NCBI RefSeq assembly: GCF_022201045.2
Contig: NC_068562.1
Span: 2,418,001-2,482,000, forward strand
Length of the DNA: 64,000 nt
Source of the DNA: Citrus sinensis
Taxonomy: Eukaryota > Streptophyta > Magnoliopsida > Sapindales > Rutaceae
Direction: 5' to 3'
Below are positions 48,904-61,500 of this stretch, piece after piece (position 1 is the stretch's first letter; each line of letters opens with the position of its first letter). Under the pieces are notes generated by a model that made no database searches, was not told the origin of the DNA, and was given only the letters and a program-made list of their open reading frames with translations. Both the position numbers and the translations under genes were made by a program.

Positions 48904-51900
48904 TCAACCTGATGGGGGTGGCGGAGGGGCCTGGGGCGGCGGAGGTGGCGGCATTGACATATGTGGCATTGGGGGTCTTCCAAGCAATTGCTGTGGAGGT
49001 GGTGGCGGCTGCCGCCAAACCGGGGGTTGTGCACCCATTCCCATTGGTTGTGGAGGGGGTCTTTGCATAGCTGAAGCTAGTTGAGGCGGCGGCGGCGGCG
49101 GCATATTTGGTGGTGGCCTGAACTGCATAGGTGGGGGCATGACTGGTTGTGGAACACCTTGACCTATATGCTGTGGCTGACCTTGCCAAGCGGCTTGTCC
49201 AGCCACTTGCATGGGTGGGAATGCTGCAGCTTGTGGCGGTGGTGGTGGTGGTCGAACAGGTGGAATTGGGCCTGAAGCAGCACCATTTGCATATGGGCGT
49301 GGAGGCACTGGTCCACCAACAGTACCATTGGCCTGAGGAGCATTCTGTAGTGATGGAGGTCCACTCGCAAATAAAGTGTGGGGCCTACTCTTCTGGGAAC
49401 TCGGATTGTTTGCTGCCAAAATTCTCTCTGGATCAACAGATAGCAAAAATTCATTTTGTTAGAAATGAGATGAATCAAATCAAATTCCTTCTATATGTAT
49501 AAGCACTTATGCAACACAGCCCCTGCAGACCATCACAGTGCTAGTAAATAAAGGTACCAGGTCATATTTAGTGGTAAGAACTCAAAACAGGATCAACAAA
49601 GTAGCAGCAAAATAAGAATGAAGCCTTACCTGCTGGAGTACCGTGGCGCTCTCCTTTAGTGTCTTTCTTATATGCATATGAGACAGTAATTTGACGGTTG
49701 CAAAGGTATTGGCCATTCATTGCCTGCAACAATAGATGAAATTAATTATACTCATCTTCAAAATTGAACAAGATAGATGAATCCAAGTCATGGTGCTTGT
49801 TCGGTGTCTTAACAATTGATATTATTACATGAATCATACTGATTGTAATATTAATTTCCCAAAGGCCTGGGCTACAAATAAAATGAACCATGTAAAATAG
49901 ATGCAGTACTACATAACCAACATTTAATGCTACTGAAATATGCTCAGCACTTGCCACCCAGCTTCCTCAGACCTTAACTTGGATTTTAGTATACTCAAGT
50001 CTAAAACACAACCACCATTCCATCTATAGATCCTTAACAATTGAATGTCAGATATTTCTCAAGAAACACTGGTTGTTACAAAAGAGCATGTCAAAGGGGC
50101 ATACCTCAATAGCTGCATCGGATGCCTCAAAGGAATCATAGCTAATGAAACCAAAACCACGAGAATTTCCAGTGTCAGGATCTCGCATAATCTGAAGAGG
50201 TGAAATGCCAAACATTAGACTCTAACAGCAAACCAGAAAGTCACCTTTCCAATCACTTGACTTTCTTTTAGAAGGAAAAATATAACAATTAATTAGCCTC
50301 AACAGTGCAAAAGAAGACAAAATAAGAAACTTTTTCTTTCCTCCTTGATTAAGCCACTACCTATGCCACTCCATGACGAACGGTTGAGTTCAAAACCCAC
50401 ATCTAAATGATATATTCATCCAATAGATCAAATCATCACATAACCCTAAGCAGTTCAAAATTAAAACCTGCAGAAGATGATCATTAAATAGCTCAAAAAG
50501 ATTTTCAATGTCAAACTATCATAAACATTTGCAACAGATTCAAACCATATAAAAGAGACCCAAATACCCATCATACTGTTAACGAGACAAAACCCACTCA
50601 AAAGGCAATGTCAGAACACATCAACCCCAAAACCACACATTTTCTAAACAGTAAAAACTATAATATTTACAAACCTTCAATTATGAGCCATGAAAAGATA
50701 TCACAATCAAGCACTCAACCTAACATAACAACCAGCTCTGGTTGCGTGGTTGGTGGTGTATACGGTGCTTAATCATTTACCATATCACTAGTCCACATTC
50801 GAGCTGGTACCAAAACATACTGACGCATTGATGCCAAGCACATATTTCTTGTAGTGTGAATAGATCTCTTACGTCAGATAACTTGTGGAATTATTTATGC
50901 AAGCAGAGCTAGTAACTTAGATTGGAACCTAACATAACAAGAGCCTACACTCCAACAGTTGAGATTGGCTACACAAATCCTGCACATTCTCTTTCCATTC
51001 ATTCTATGCAAGTCTGTATGAAATGTTTTATCATGGGAATGACATGCACAGAAATATTAGATTTGGTTGATTAGACAATGAAGAAAGGATGACATCAAAG
51101 ATTAGAGTTATTAGCCATGCTATTTTTGTTTCCCATTCTGTTCCCTTCAGAGGGACAAAAATAAGGCATCTATGCTGTTAATGTGTACAAACACGGCTCA
51201 AAACCAATGATGGCATATAATGACAACACTGCATTTGCTTTATTTTTAGTCTGGCTAACCACTGAAACAAGAACTTTCATTGGGTGGTGAAAATTAATGC
51301 TCAGTTGGCATTATCGAATCCAAAAACTTTCAAGTATATACCAAAAGAAAATCCTCTGCATTTTTATCATAACCAGATCAGAACTTTAACCTATATAACA
51401 TTGTAAAACCCCCACATTGACATACAGAATAGCATGCTGCAAATGTATACTAATTTAGAGGGAAAACTGGATGAAAATTTATGAGTAAACAATCAGCCAA
51501 CTATTTTATAAGTCCACAAAAGTAACTTGTAAACTGACATATCAATATATAGGACATATAACTTTCGTTGCATAATGAACTAAAACAGAAGGGTTGATGG
51601 CATTACCTTGGGATTCGTAACAATGACTCCAAACGCACTGAATGTATCATATAGTAGTTTCTCATCCACATCCTGAAAAGTGCATCAAGGAAATTCACAA
51701 AGTTAAAATGAGTTAATTTTTTGAAAATATTTATGCTTTTGAAAAAACGTAAGCAACTTACTGGGTCAAGGTTTCCAATAAAAAGGTTTGCCCCCACATC
51801 TAAGCTCTTTTTGTCTTGGGATGCCTAAACGAATGAACATCAAAATTAAGCACCATTGGTAGTCCACTAACATCACAAACAGCACTACTTAAAAAGAAGA

Positions 51901-53184
51901 CTGTAGCACAGACTTAAATTAAACAAACATCGTGATTATCTTCGCAACACCCAGCAAAAGAAATAGAGCAAGTCATCGCCTGCAAAAAGAGAGCTTTATA
52001 CCTTATTCACACGTATCGGCTTCCCATAAAGCTTTATCATATTCAGCACCTTTATTGCCTGAACATTTGATACATAAAAGAAAACATCTTTCATCAAAAG
52101 CTGAAAAAATAAAACCGAACCTCAATGCCAAAGTCTGTGATCCAACAAGCAATGAGACAACTATAGTGACTTAGACCACAGCCCATGAGCAACGCTTACA
52201 TAATCAGCATCTTCCTCACTTCGGAACTCTACAAATCCGTATCCTTGATGAAGGTTTGTCACTCTATCTTTTGGAACATACACATTAACTGAAACAGGAA
52301 AAAGAGAGAGAGAGATAAATACAACAATATAAATCTCCAAGGAAAGCTCACACCGAAGACTTATTTTGCAAAAAGAATTTATGCCAAAACAATACCAACT
52401 TTCAAATCATGTTCTCCTCTGAAGTGCACTTCTGCGTTTTAATTTCAAATTCATCATCTTGTTTTCGTTATTTAATCATGTTCAGGGTTCACACTGAACA
52501 CCACAGCTGAACTTTCAAAATCAGTTTGATTGATGGTCAGTGTAATTTCCTATGGTGACAGCTAAACTCATACTGTCAAGCAGCAAACCAACTTCAATTA
52601 GAGTGCTAATGTGTCTCTCAGAAATGAAAGAAAAATCAAAACATATAACAATTTGAAAGGGGAAAGGGAAAAGCTACACATAAAAAGAGGAAGCCATATA
52701 ATAGCATTGAGCAATTAATTAAAAAAAAAAAAAAGGAATTTTAGGATAAAGGGAGACCGAACATACCAACAGGACCTGCTTGAACAAACAACTCCCAAAG
52801 TAGCTCCTCAGTAACCTGAAAGAATATAAAGAAACAAAAACACAAGAGTTTATTAAATGTTTAAGAACATATGCTCTTTCAAATCTAAGTTAATAGTACG
52901 GGAACAAAATAGTGAAAAAAAGAAATTACAAATGAAAGAGATAGAGATAGTGAATAGACAACAAAAGTGAAAAAAAAAAAAAAAACGGTATTTAGTAACA
53001 CGAAAAAAAAAATCATTAAAAAAAACAGAAGAAGAAAATAGAAAGAACAGAAGCAAAAAATAAAGAAAGAAAAGGGTACCTGGGGATCGAGATTGCCGAC
53101 ATAAGCTGTGGCATCTTGATTTCTCTCGGCGGAGTGTTGGCCCAGCAAATTGGCCCCAACTCCAGGAGCGATTCGAGTGGTCAT
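48904..53184 (-). CDS. SF3B4: Splicing factor 3B subunit 4 (SF3B4/SAP49)
   Basis: Nine exons, all GT-AG: 53080-53184, 52767-52815, 52200-52288, 52002-52058, 51762-51824, 51607-51672, 50105-50191, 49630-49723 and 48904-49427, totalling 377 aa. Two RRM domains: residues about 25-104 ([13 protein letters not shown]1 QGYGFVEF at 66-73) and about 112-191 ([13 protein letters not shown]1 RGFGFISY at 154-161). The rest (about 205-377) is a proline- and glycine-rich tail with polyproline runs. The protein is a U2 snRNP SF3b subunit that contacts pre-mRNA near the branch site. Length agrees with plant homologues of about 360 aa. Arabidopsis At2g18510 (emb2444) is, from memory, the counterpart and is essential. 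Tail repeats such as PPPPPPQ encode GC-rich DNA that creates false open frames on the plus strand. Confidence 0.97.
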
Positions 53185-54516
53185 GCCTTTTACTCGTTAT
53201 TACTTCTTCTTCTTCTACTTGCCGCGCTCTCCCTGTGGTTTCCTTGTATTTATTTATTCATTTACCAATTACCACCGCCCTCCCTTGGATGGATCATGGA
53301 AGTGGAGCAACAAAGGAAGATTGACATTCGGGGGTGGGTTTTTCCTTCTTTTTGGTCACGATGCCTTCATTGGGCTTTCAATGTTAGAAACCTAGCTTTA
53401 TCTATCAGCACCCCTATTCATTTCTCCTAACACCCATTTCTTTTCTTTTTTCCCCCCTACCCGCTTTTCGCCCAAAATCTCTGGTTCCCGTCTCTCTTTG
53501 ACTTCGGTTGACTTTTAGCCGCCCATAATTTATTTTGGAATAAAATCATAATTGCTTGCGTCACAAAGTATCTAATAAGCCTGAAAAACCAATTAACCAA
53601 TATAATCCTGAATTATTATCCAGTTATTTAATCGGTTTACGTAACGACTGATCAATGTGATCTATTTTCAACTTGAAATAAGGGTAGAAAATAATAGTAA
53701 AAGTAATGAAGACAGAGAGATTGAATTGAACCGAAGTACCGAACCCATCATCCACAAACAAATATGTGCATGGCACTAGGTAGGTGTTTATGCATCACAG
53801 TTCTAGGTTGAAGTTTGAACCATGCACATATAAAATAATTTCTTATGAGATAAACATGTTTAAACAATTGAGTGTCCAATGGCTTTTAGAAAATTCAGCT
53901 ATAAAATAAATGAGTAGCTCCTCCTGTCGTGAAAAGCAAAAATTGAGAGTTGGTCCCCACTCCCAAGTCATGCTTCTACAAAAGTTTAAACTAAGTGACT
54001 ATTTTTGCCAAGTGAACTGTAAACATTTCAGTTATGGCGAACTTGATAACCGATGTTAAATTGTCAATATTTAACGAGCAAAGACAGCCATGGAAACCAA
54101 TAAAATGCCAGAAAAATACCACCAGCACTTGGACATAATAATTATCTAGCTCATTTCTACGGTTATATTTATATATATTAAGCTCCCACCGAATTTCAAA
54201 ACAAAGCTGAAGCTGCGAAACGAAAAAAGAACAAAGTAGAAAAGAGAAACATTAGAAATTATGCAGAGGAATTGAAACTTTTATACTTAATATATAGTGG
54301 TTCAACTTACAGATTTCATTTAAGTTATAGGACGCTTATATATAATTAACCTCAATCAAGCTCGACATTAGCCTCCGCGGCTGAATTTGCAAACCTAACA
54401 TCGCGTTTAAAATAATTCAATCAAATTTAATTGCTTCGCATCCAACATTCAAATGATTAATTAACAATCAAAATTCAGATAACCTAATCTCCCAGTAACA
54501 GAAGTTCCATCAATGC
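53185..54516. other. Intergenic: SF3B4 promoter and PPR-gene 3' UTR
   Basis: The left 250 bases are the 5' UTR and promoter of SF3B4, with pyrimidine-rich runs just upstream of its ATG. The right end holds the 3' UTR of the PPR gene. I see no repeat or gene between. Confidence 0.5.
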
Positions 54517-55728
54517 TTAAACCCTGGCTTTTTGACCATCACCAACAGCAGGAGCAGGAACCAACCCCAGCTCCTCCTCAACTTTCTTCCAAGCTCTTAA
54601 AACATTAGGAGGGAACTTCTTTTTAATAGTCCGAATCACTCCTTTGGCCTCCTTAATCTTCTTTTTCTTCACCAACCCTTCCACCAAAAGCTTCACCGTA
54701 TTAAAATCAGGAATCTTATGCACCATCACACTTTCCTTAAACACCTTATACGCCTTATCAAAATTCCCACTTCCACACAGATGATATATCCAAGTCCTAA
54801 AAGTCGTAGCATTTGGACTACACCCATTTTCCTCCAATCCCTCGTACACCTTCTTAGCTTCATCCATCATCTCATTTTTACAATAACAAGTCATGAGAAA
54901 GTTATAACTGATGGTGTCCGGTTTCAACCCCGCATCACGCATCTCATCAATCAACTCCTTCAATCTCTCAGGATCACCACCATAAGTATTGGTGATCCTC
55001 ACATTATAAGCCGCAACATCCAAGTCAACACCCTTTTTCTCCATCTCACTCCACAATCTCTCAGCCTCTTCAGCATTCCCTTGCTTATATAAACAATTCA
55101 ACACTGTTGTGTAAGTAACAGTGGTCACTTCAACACCTTTATTCTCCATCTCATTCAATAACTCCAAAGCCTTATCAGACGACCCAGAATCACAATGGGA
55201 TTTTAACAAAAGGCCATACGATATCTTATCCGGCGAAAGATTATATTTTTTTGGAATTTCATCAAACAAAATAGGAACTTTATCGTAAAGCCTGGACCGA
55301 GTACAAGCAAATAACAAGGCATTAAAAGAAATTACCGATCTAGGTGTGCCCAATTCATCCATTTGGTCAAAGGTTCTCATGGCGTGGTCAAACATGCCAG
55401 CTTGACCGTAGGATCGAATGAGATTGCACAAGTAAGGTTCTTGGGTGATCTTGGGGTCATTTTTGTGGGATTCAATTAGGGTTTCGATGTCGGAGAAACG
55501 CTTAGATTTGGCGAGACGACGAACAGTTAAGTCTTGGGCGTAGCGAGAGGAGACTGGAGACGCGTAGTGTTTGGAAACGGACGAGTAGATTTCTAGGGCT
55601 TTGTCAGGGTCGAATTCTGAACGAAGCTTCGATTTGGCTTTGGATACTGATATTGAGGATGCCGTTGTACTGCTGCCGGCGGCGGTGGTGGCGGTGCAAA
55701 GGCGGCGAATATGGCGGAGAGAGGTCAT
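54517..55728 (-). CDS. Mitochondrial P-class pentatricopeptide-repeat protein
   Basis: An intronless gene of 403 aa, typical for PPR genes. The first 30 residues are rich in Arg, Ser, Thr and Ala with no acidic residue until residue 38, which fits a mitochondrial presequence. About seven 35-residue P-type repeats follow (for example SPDKISYGLLLKSHCDSG, VTTVTYTTVLNCLYKQGN, KPDTISYNFLMTCYCKNE), ending in a Lys-rich tail. There is no E, DYW or SMR domain, so it is not an RNA-editing enzyme. Arabidopsis counterparts At4g36680 and At2g18520 are, from memory, related to the short PPR proteins found with the mitochondrial ribosome; a ribosomal role here is inference. It lies between SF3B4 and U2AF65 on the same strand, as in the Arabidopsis blocks. 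Confidence 0.93.
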   Translation of the reverse strand: MTSLRHIRRLCTATTAAGSSTTASSISVSKAKSKLRSEFDPDKALEIYSSVSKHYASPVSSRYAQDLTVRRLAKSKRFSDIETLIESHKNDPKITQEPYLCNLIRSYGQAGMFDHAMRTFDQMDELGTPRSVISFNALLFACTRSRLYDKVPILFDEIPKKYNLSPDKISYGLLLKSHCDSGSSDKALELLNEMENKGVEVTTVTYTTVLNCLYKQGNAEEAERLWSEMEKKGVDLDVAAYNVRITNTYGGDPERLKELIDEMRDAGLKPDTISYNFLMTCYCKNEMMDEAKKVYEGLEENGCSPNATTFRTWIYHLCGSGNFDKAYKVFKESVMVHKIPDFNTVKLLVEGLVKKKKIKEAKGVIRTIKKKFPPNVLRAWKKVEEELGLVPAPAVGDGQKARV

Positions 55729-56587
55729 TTCCTTTCAGGGTTTTAGACGGAAGATGAGAAACTACATAGCCTGTGTCGAGGTTTTATAGTGGTTTAGTTG
55801 GAATGGATTAAAATCAGAATAAAGAGCAAGAATTAAAATAAGTGTATACTTAAGTTATAAAAATCAGATTTAAAACAAATTATATTTTTATTAATGTGTT
55901 AATTTTATTTTAAAATAAAATAAATTATTTTAAGATACTAAAATATTTTTTGTTCATTGTTCTATTTATTATTATTTTTATATAATAATAATAATAATTA
56001 ATTCATAAATTTGAATAGTAATAATAAAATTTAATAATATCAATAACAATAATAATGACATTAATGGAATTCTCATTTCCAACCTTTGAGAATCAAACTC
56101 TCATTTCCTAATCTTATTTTACTGTAAACCCATCCAAATAATTCCTATTTCCACCCTTATTTTATGAAGCAAACACTATTAATTATTTTAATTTTAAATT
56201 TTGATTTCTTAATCCAAAAAATAAACGCACAATTAGTGTTTATTTCTAAGAGGAGACCGGGTATATGGACATGTAATCCACCCATTGTTATCTATTATAA
56301 ATTATTAATCATTATAAAACCATCAAATTATAATATGAACGCTCCATTATTGTTTTAATTTTAAGAGGAGAGGAGGTATTTGTATATGCAATCCACCCAT
56401 TGTTATGTATTATCAATTATTAATTAATATAAAAACATGAAGTCACATGGTGACGTGACAGAATCGCTACTAAATATCTAATCATCATTTGAAGATATTA
56501 CGGGTAAAATCTAATATTTACGAATAATATTCATGTAAATGGTTTACTTATAATTCAAGTTTCCACTTGAACTCAGGGTCCGAACTC
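55729..56587. other. Intergenic: promoter side of the PPR gene, then AT-rich DNA
   Basis: Short upstream region followed by low-complexity AT-rich sequence. A roughly 60-bp motif (GAGGAGA...ATCCACCCATTGTTAT) occurs at about 56250-56300 and again at 56365-56410, a local duplication of about 112-bp period. No gene. Confidence 0.45.
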
Positions 56588-56590
56588 TAA

Positions 56591-57552
56591 GGTAGCGTTT
56601 ATTTTTTGGATTGGATTGAGAATCCTGAGGAGTGGGAATCCTGAGGAGTGGGAATCCTAGGATTGGGAGTGTGGAGTGGGAGTGGGAGTGGGAGTAGGTT
56701 GTTTACTTACACTGGAATAGAAGCATGGAATGGAGATCAGAATCCAATTTATGTGTTTACTTTGTCTTGGATTGGGAGTAAATAGTTTCAAATTACAATT
56801 TTATCCTTATTTAAAGAATTATAGTTTTTAATTACAAAACTAATAAAAAATATATTTAATGAATAATATTTATTTTATTATATTTGTAAATTTATTATAA
56901 TTATTAATATTCTTAATTATGAACAATAAATTATTAATTTTAATTTTAATATAAAATGAAATGTTATTTTATTTTATTTAATATAATTATATTAAATTTA
57001 TTATTATATAAAATAATTATATAATATTATTTAGTACAAAATTAATATTTTATTAGAATAAAGTATTTATTATTATTATTATTAAATAAATATAGTACTA
57101 TTATTTTTAAAATAAATATAATAATATTATATTTATTAATTCTCTATTAATATAATAATATTATTTTAAAATAATTTTAACTTAGAATCAATGTAAATTA
57201 TTATTTAGTTAAATATAATATTATTATTTAAATAAATATAATATTATTATTCAAATAAATATAATATTATTATTCAAATAAATATAATATTATTATTCAA
57301 ATAAATATAATATAATATTATTTATTTTATTAATTATAAAACATAAAATAAAAAAAAAGGTAGAAATGGGAGAGGTGGGAGTGGATTCCCACTCCCACCT
57401 CCCCCAATGGGAGTCCCACTCCCACTCCCCACTCCAAAAATGGGTGGGGCCCACGGAGTGGGACTTCCCATCCCTCCCCATTTTAAGTAAGTAAACGCTG
57501 GAGTGGGAGGAATCCACACTCCTCACTCCCACTCCAGCAAGTAAACACAACA
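56591..57552. mobile_element. PIF/Harbinger-type MITE, copy 2 (962 bp, TSD TAA)
   Basis: Begins GGTAGCGTTTATTTTTTGG and ends AGCAAGTAAACACAACA, flanked by TAA at 56588-56590 and 57553-57555. It is the same family as 21697-22500. Ends are rich in GAGTGGGAGTG-type words; the left end has a local expansion (GAATCCTGAGGAGTGG twice, then GTGGGA units). The AT-rich interior carries a 23-bp tandem repeat, listed next. Noncoding. Confidence 0.88.
57214..57312 (+). repeat. Tandem array of about four 23-bp units inside Harbinger copy 2
   Basis: Unit ATAATATTATTATTCAAATA plus AAT, repeated about four times with near identity. Copy 1 of the element does not have this array, so it expanded after the two copies separated or was lost in copy 1. 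Confidence 0.85.
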
Positions 57553-57555
57553 TAA

Positions 57556-58535
57556 AAACTGTCGTTCCTTACCAATGAGCCGCACCTTGGCTTTAACATG
57601 AAACAAAATGATATAAATAAGAAAACAATTAGGGATGATAATTTTTTCTGATGAGATGACAGGATCTCATCCCATTTAAGACGGAATTCAGACATATTTT
57701 TGTCTCACAAAAAAATTTAGGGACGAGAGTAAAACTTTTTTTATCCCACTTGTATATACAGAACAGAAGTGAGATTGACAAATTTCGTCTCATCCCGCTT
57801 CATTACTGACTAAAAATGATAATTTTTCTTATTGAGATGAGATCCCCAAAGATCCCATCTCTTTTGGGACGTTATCGAGACATTTTTATCCCAAGAAAAA
57901 ATATAAGAACAAGAGTAGAACATTTTTTCATCCCACTTACATATACGAGACAGGAGTAGAATTAAGAAATCTCATCCCATCACGTCCCATTACCAACCCT
58001 ATAAACAACACAGTACATGAACTTTATAATATTTCCACTGTGTTTTTAACAGACGTCAAATGAAACCACCTTTAATCCAATAAAATCATATTTCATGCGC
58101 TCATGATGTCATTTAAACCAAAGTTTATTTTTGCCAACATAAGAAATGCATATGTTAAAACCAATTAATACAGTTCTCGACGTACATTTACCATTTATGC
58201 CAGTTTGCCACAGAAACATTCCAGGTGAAGAAAGTTTTTAGAAAGCTAAGAAAGTATCACTAAACACTAGAGATGCTGATTTTAAATTACAACTAATGCA
58301 GAAATCTTCCAACAAAATTGTATTTGCACACCAATAGATTATAGAACAGGGTCATCCATTATAGTTCGGAAACAGAATTATATTCATTATGACCTCTGAG
58401 AAAAAAGAATTAATTAAGAACTAAAAACCCAACACTGCAAGCTCTCCTCGAGAACATCACTGTACCCTAAAGCTAGATCTATTTGATAGAACATCAGGGG
58501 AGAGAATTCCACAAGTAATGCTAGAAAAACAACTA
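57556..58535. other. Intergenic and 3' UTR of U2AF65, with a 181-bp tandem duplication
   Basis: 57636-57816 and 57817-57998 are tandem copies of a segment beginning TGATAATTTTT and containing TCTCATCCCAT and TTATCCCACTT-type words; they differ considerably, so the duplication is old. Such ATCCCAT/GATGAGAT-rich sequence is typical of transposon remnants. 58100-58535 includes the U2AF65 3' UTR. Confidence 0.55.
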
Positions 58536-61500
58536 TTAGCCTTCATAATCCCCCTGGGCAAATTTGTTCTCTGGATAAAATACAGCAACAACTTGATTTC
58601 CACCAAATTTTCTTCCGTTCATCCCTGTTCGAGCTTTTGTAGCACCATCAATATCTGCATATTCTAAGAACACCTGCATATAACAAGAGAATTTGGATCA
58701 ATCATGGGTGCAACAATGGTATGGCAACGCAAAGGGAGAGGGTGTGGAAGGGAAGTGGAAGAAATACCAAATACCTGCAGAAGAAGCAACATTATGTTTT
58801 GAGCCAAAATAGGTGCATCATTATGTTTCACATTTAACATTTTTTGTTCAGGTATGTATATGACAGAATGACTCCATCGACATTTAGCACTTTGCATGAT
58901 ATTTATTACAGTGAAGTATGATAAATGTGGAGTGCGCAAAAGGCAGTACATTAATTAAACTGACCTTCCCAACTCCTGGTGATGGCTCGCCATTGGGATT
59001 TGGGCGCGGGATGATAACATTCACCAATGTACCTGCATACCACGTGTGAAAATTTTGGAATAGACAAAAACTTCAACAATTGTTAGAAAAAACGAATCAC
59101 AAGTGAATATAGAAATAAACAAATTGAGGGTTATGGAGTCTTCTGTCTGTGTATATTAGGCCCGATTCTTTATAGCAGAATGTGGGACTACAAAAGGCTG
59201 TAAAACAGACATATACACAAAACAAAGAAAATAAAGGAAATTAATAGATAACCAAGAAGCATCACTGGTAAAAGAAGAGAAGGAACATAGAAGTTCAAGT
59301 TAGATACCGAATTTTCCGCCTTCTTGTCTCATATCTTCCAAAATTTCTTCATACTCTTCATCATCTTTAAGCTCATCTGCAGAAACTACTTGAGTTAAGC
59401 ACACAACCTTCGAAGGAACTGAACCAGGTTGTAACATAAGCCTCTGCAGAAGAACAAAAATTGCAACAAATCAGCCAAAGGATCACACCTGATACTACAC
59501 ACTAAAAACTGTAATAATCAGAATAACTTTAAATATACTTGATGAGATAGGGGGATAATTTGATATTGACAATATGTCCACAAAAGAGTTCTTCACCTGC
59601 AATGCAATCTGCTGCTGGGCATGCAATAATACACTCTCTTGCTCTGGTTTAGGTTGGTTGGCACCCTGGTTCGCCCGTCTAACTGTGAGAGTCTTATCTC
59701 CCATTTTAATCCCATTCAAGGCAGCACATGCTATATCTGTAACTGAAAGATCTTGGTAAACACAAAACGCATAGCCCTTTGAGTTTCCAGTTTCTCTATC
59801 TTTAACTAGATCAAAACCACGCAGGGGCCCAAAAGACTCCAACAATTCCCTGATCTGTGCTTCTGTGAAGTAATAGGGGAGCCCACCGACAAAAATGCGG
59901 TCTGGACCCTCAAGCCCACCAGCGGAACCAGGTGTTAGACCAACAGCAGCCAGGTTAAGATTGGGATTGGGCTGGCTGGGACCAAGTGTTGCAGCAAGAG
60001 ATGGGTTATAGTCACTGGGTCTCCTCACCTTCACAGGGGCTCCCTGCAAATTCAACAGATTGTTAGCGGAAAACATATAATCTAGAATGCTGCAAAGCAC
60101 TACAAGGCAATAACCTGAGTCCCATTCTTTATTAAGATGCAAAAGATATGAAAATACCTCAAAAATAATTCCATCTAAAGCCATAGCATTACTGGCTTCC
60201 TCCACAGATCTCATCTCCACAAAGGCAAACTTCTTTTCGTGGTTTATGTACACATTGACAACAGCATCCCCTGAGCACAACAAAGTGAACTTAGCAACTA
60301 TGCAAACAAGTCAAGTAGTCTAGCTATGCACTTATAAAAATACATCGTCATACCTGGACCAGCTGTGTTTCCTCCAATTGCTGCCATAACCTGGCTAAAG
60401 AAAGTTGCTACAGACTAAAGAAGATCATAAATAGTCAGTGTGAAGAATATGGTAAAACAAAATGGCAATGAAATTTTGGTTATGTCTAAACCTGTTCATT
60501 TGCTGTAGGGGGGAGTCCTCCAACATAGACACGGCGGGCATGCCTAGTAGCCTGAACGCAGATTTAAAACCAGAGAGAGATGTTAATAGATCTAAAAATA
60601 CTTTTATAAAAATAACTACAATGCATGTCTGATTCTGCCAACCTGCTGAGTCATTGCCTGAACTGGCATAACAGGAAGAGCACCAAACTGCTGCATGATA
60701 ACAAAATAGCAGATAATTAATCAACTCAAATACAAGCATTCTAATAATAAAATAAAAAAAAACCTTTGCATCAGACTAGGTGAAGTACCTGACCAGTCAC
60801 CAAAGGAAACATGTTCGGAAACATTCCAGGGATTGCCGGATTAGCCCCAGGAATTTGACCTGCAAAGATCAAGCAGATACATATTAGAACACAATTATGA
60901 ATGATCTCTCAATTTACTGCATTTAAGATACTAAAAAAGACTGCCACAGCCACGTTTTCCCAGCAAACCCATCAAATTAAACATGACCTAACCCCTCAAT
61001 ATTTTTACCAATAACGATCAAAGGAATACATCATATACAAGTTTTGGAGGAAATATTTGCAAGACTACCAAAAATGGCAATAGTTTCCGGTTGAAGACGA
61101 AGAACACCCATCAAACCAGTGCAATGATTCCTCCTTGTACATAAAAGCTACAGAAGTCGGCTCACGCCCATTGTCAGCACAGTGGGGCAAGTAGCCCAAC
61201 ATTGCCTTCTTACAACAATGACAAGACATAGAAACAAACAAACAAACACCAAACACAACACAAAACCAAAAACTCTCTCAGTTCCAGAATTATTTCACCA
61301 AGTAAACAACAAAAATAACAGTTGAGCCCATCCAAAGACCACAACTTCAATAGGCTGTATGATATAGAAGTAAGAGAATAAAATTTAAGCTTACCAAAAT
61401 CACACCATGTAATTTGATACGAACTTTCCACACTACTAGATCAACCAAAACCAAAGAGTGACAGTTAATGGAATAACAACGTTAAGTGTGTAGGAGGGAG

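Noticed and set aside
48809..49502. Several plus-strand frames (Gly-rich and Trp-rich)
   Set aside because: They are antisense to the proline-rich tail of SF3B4.
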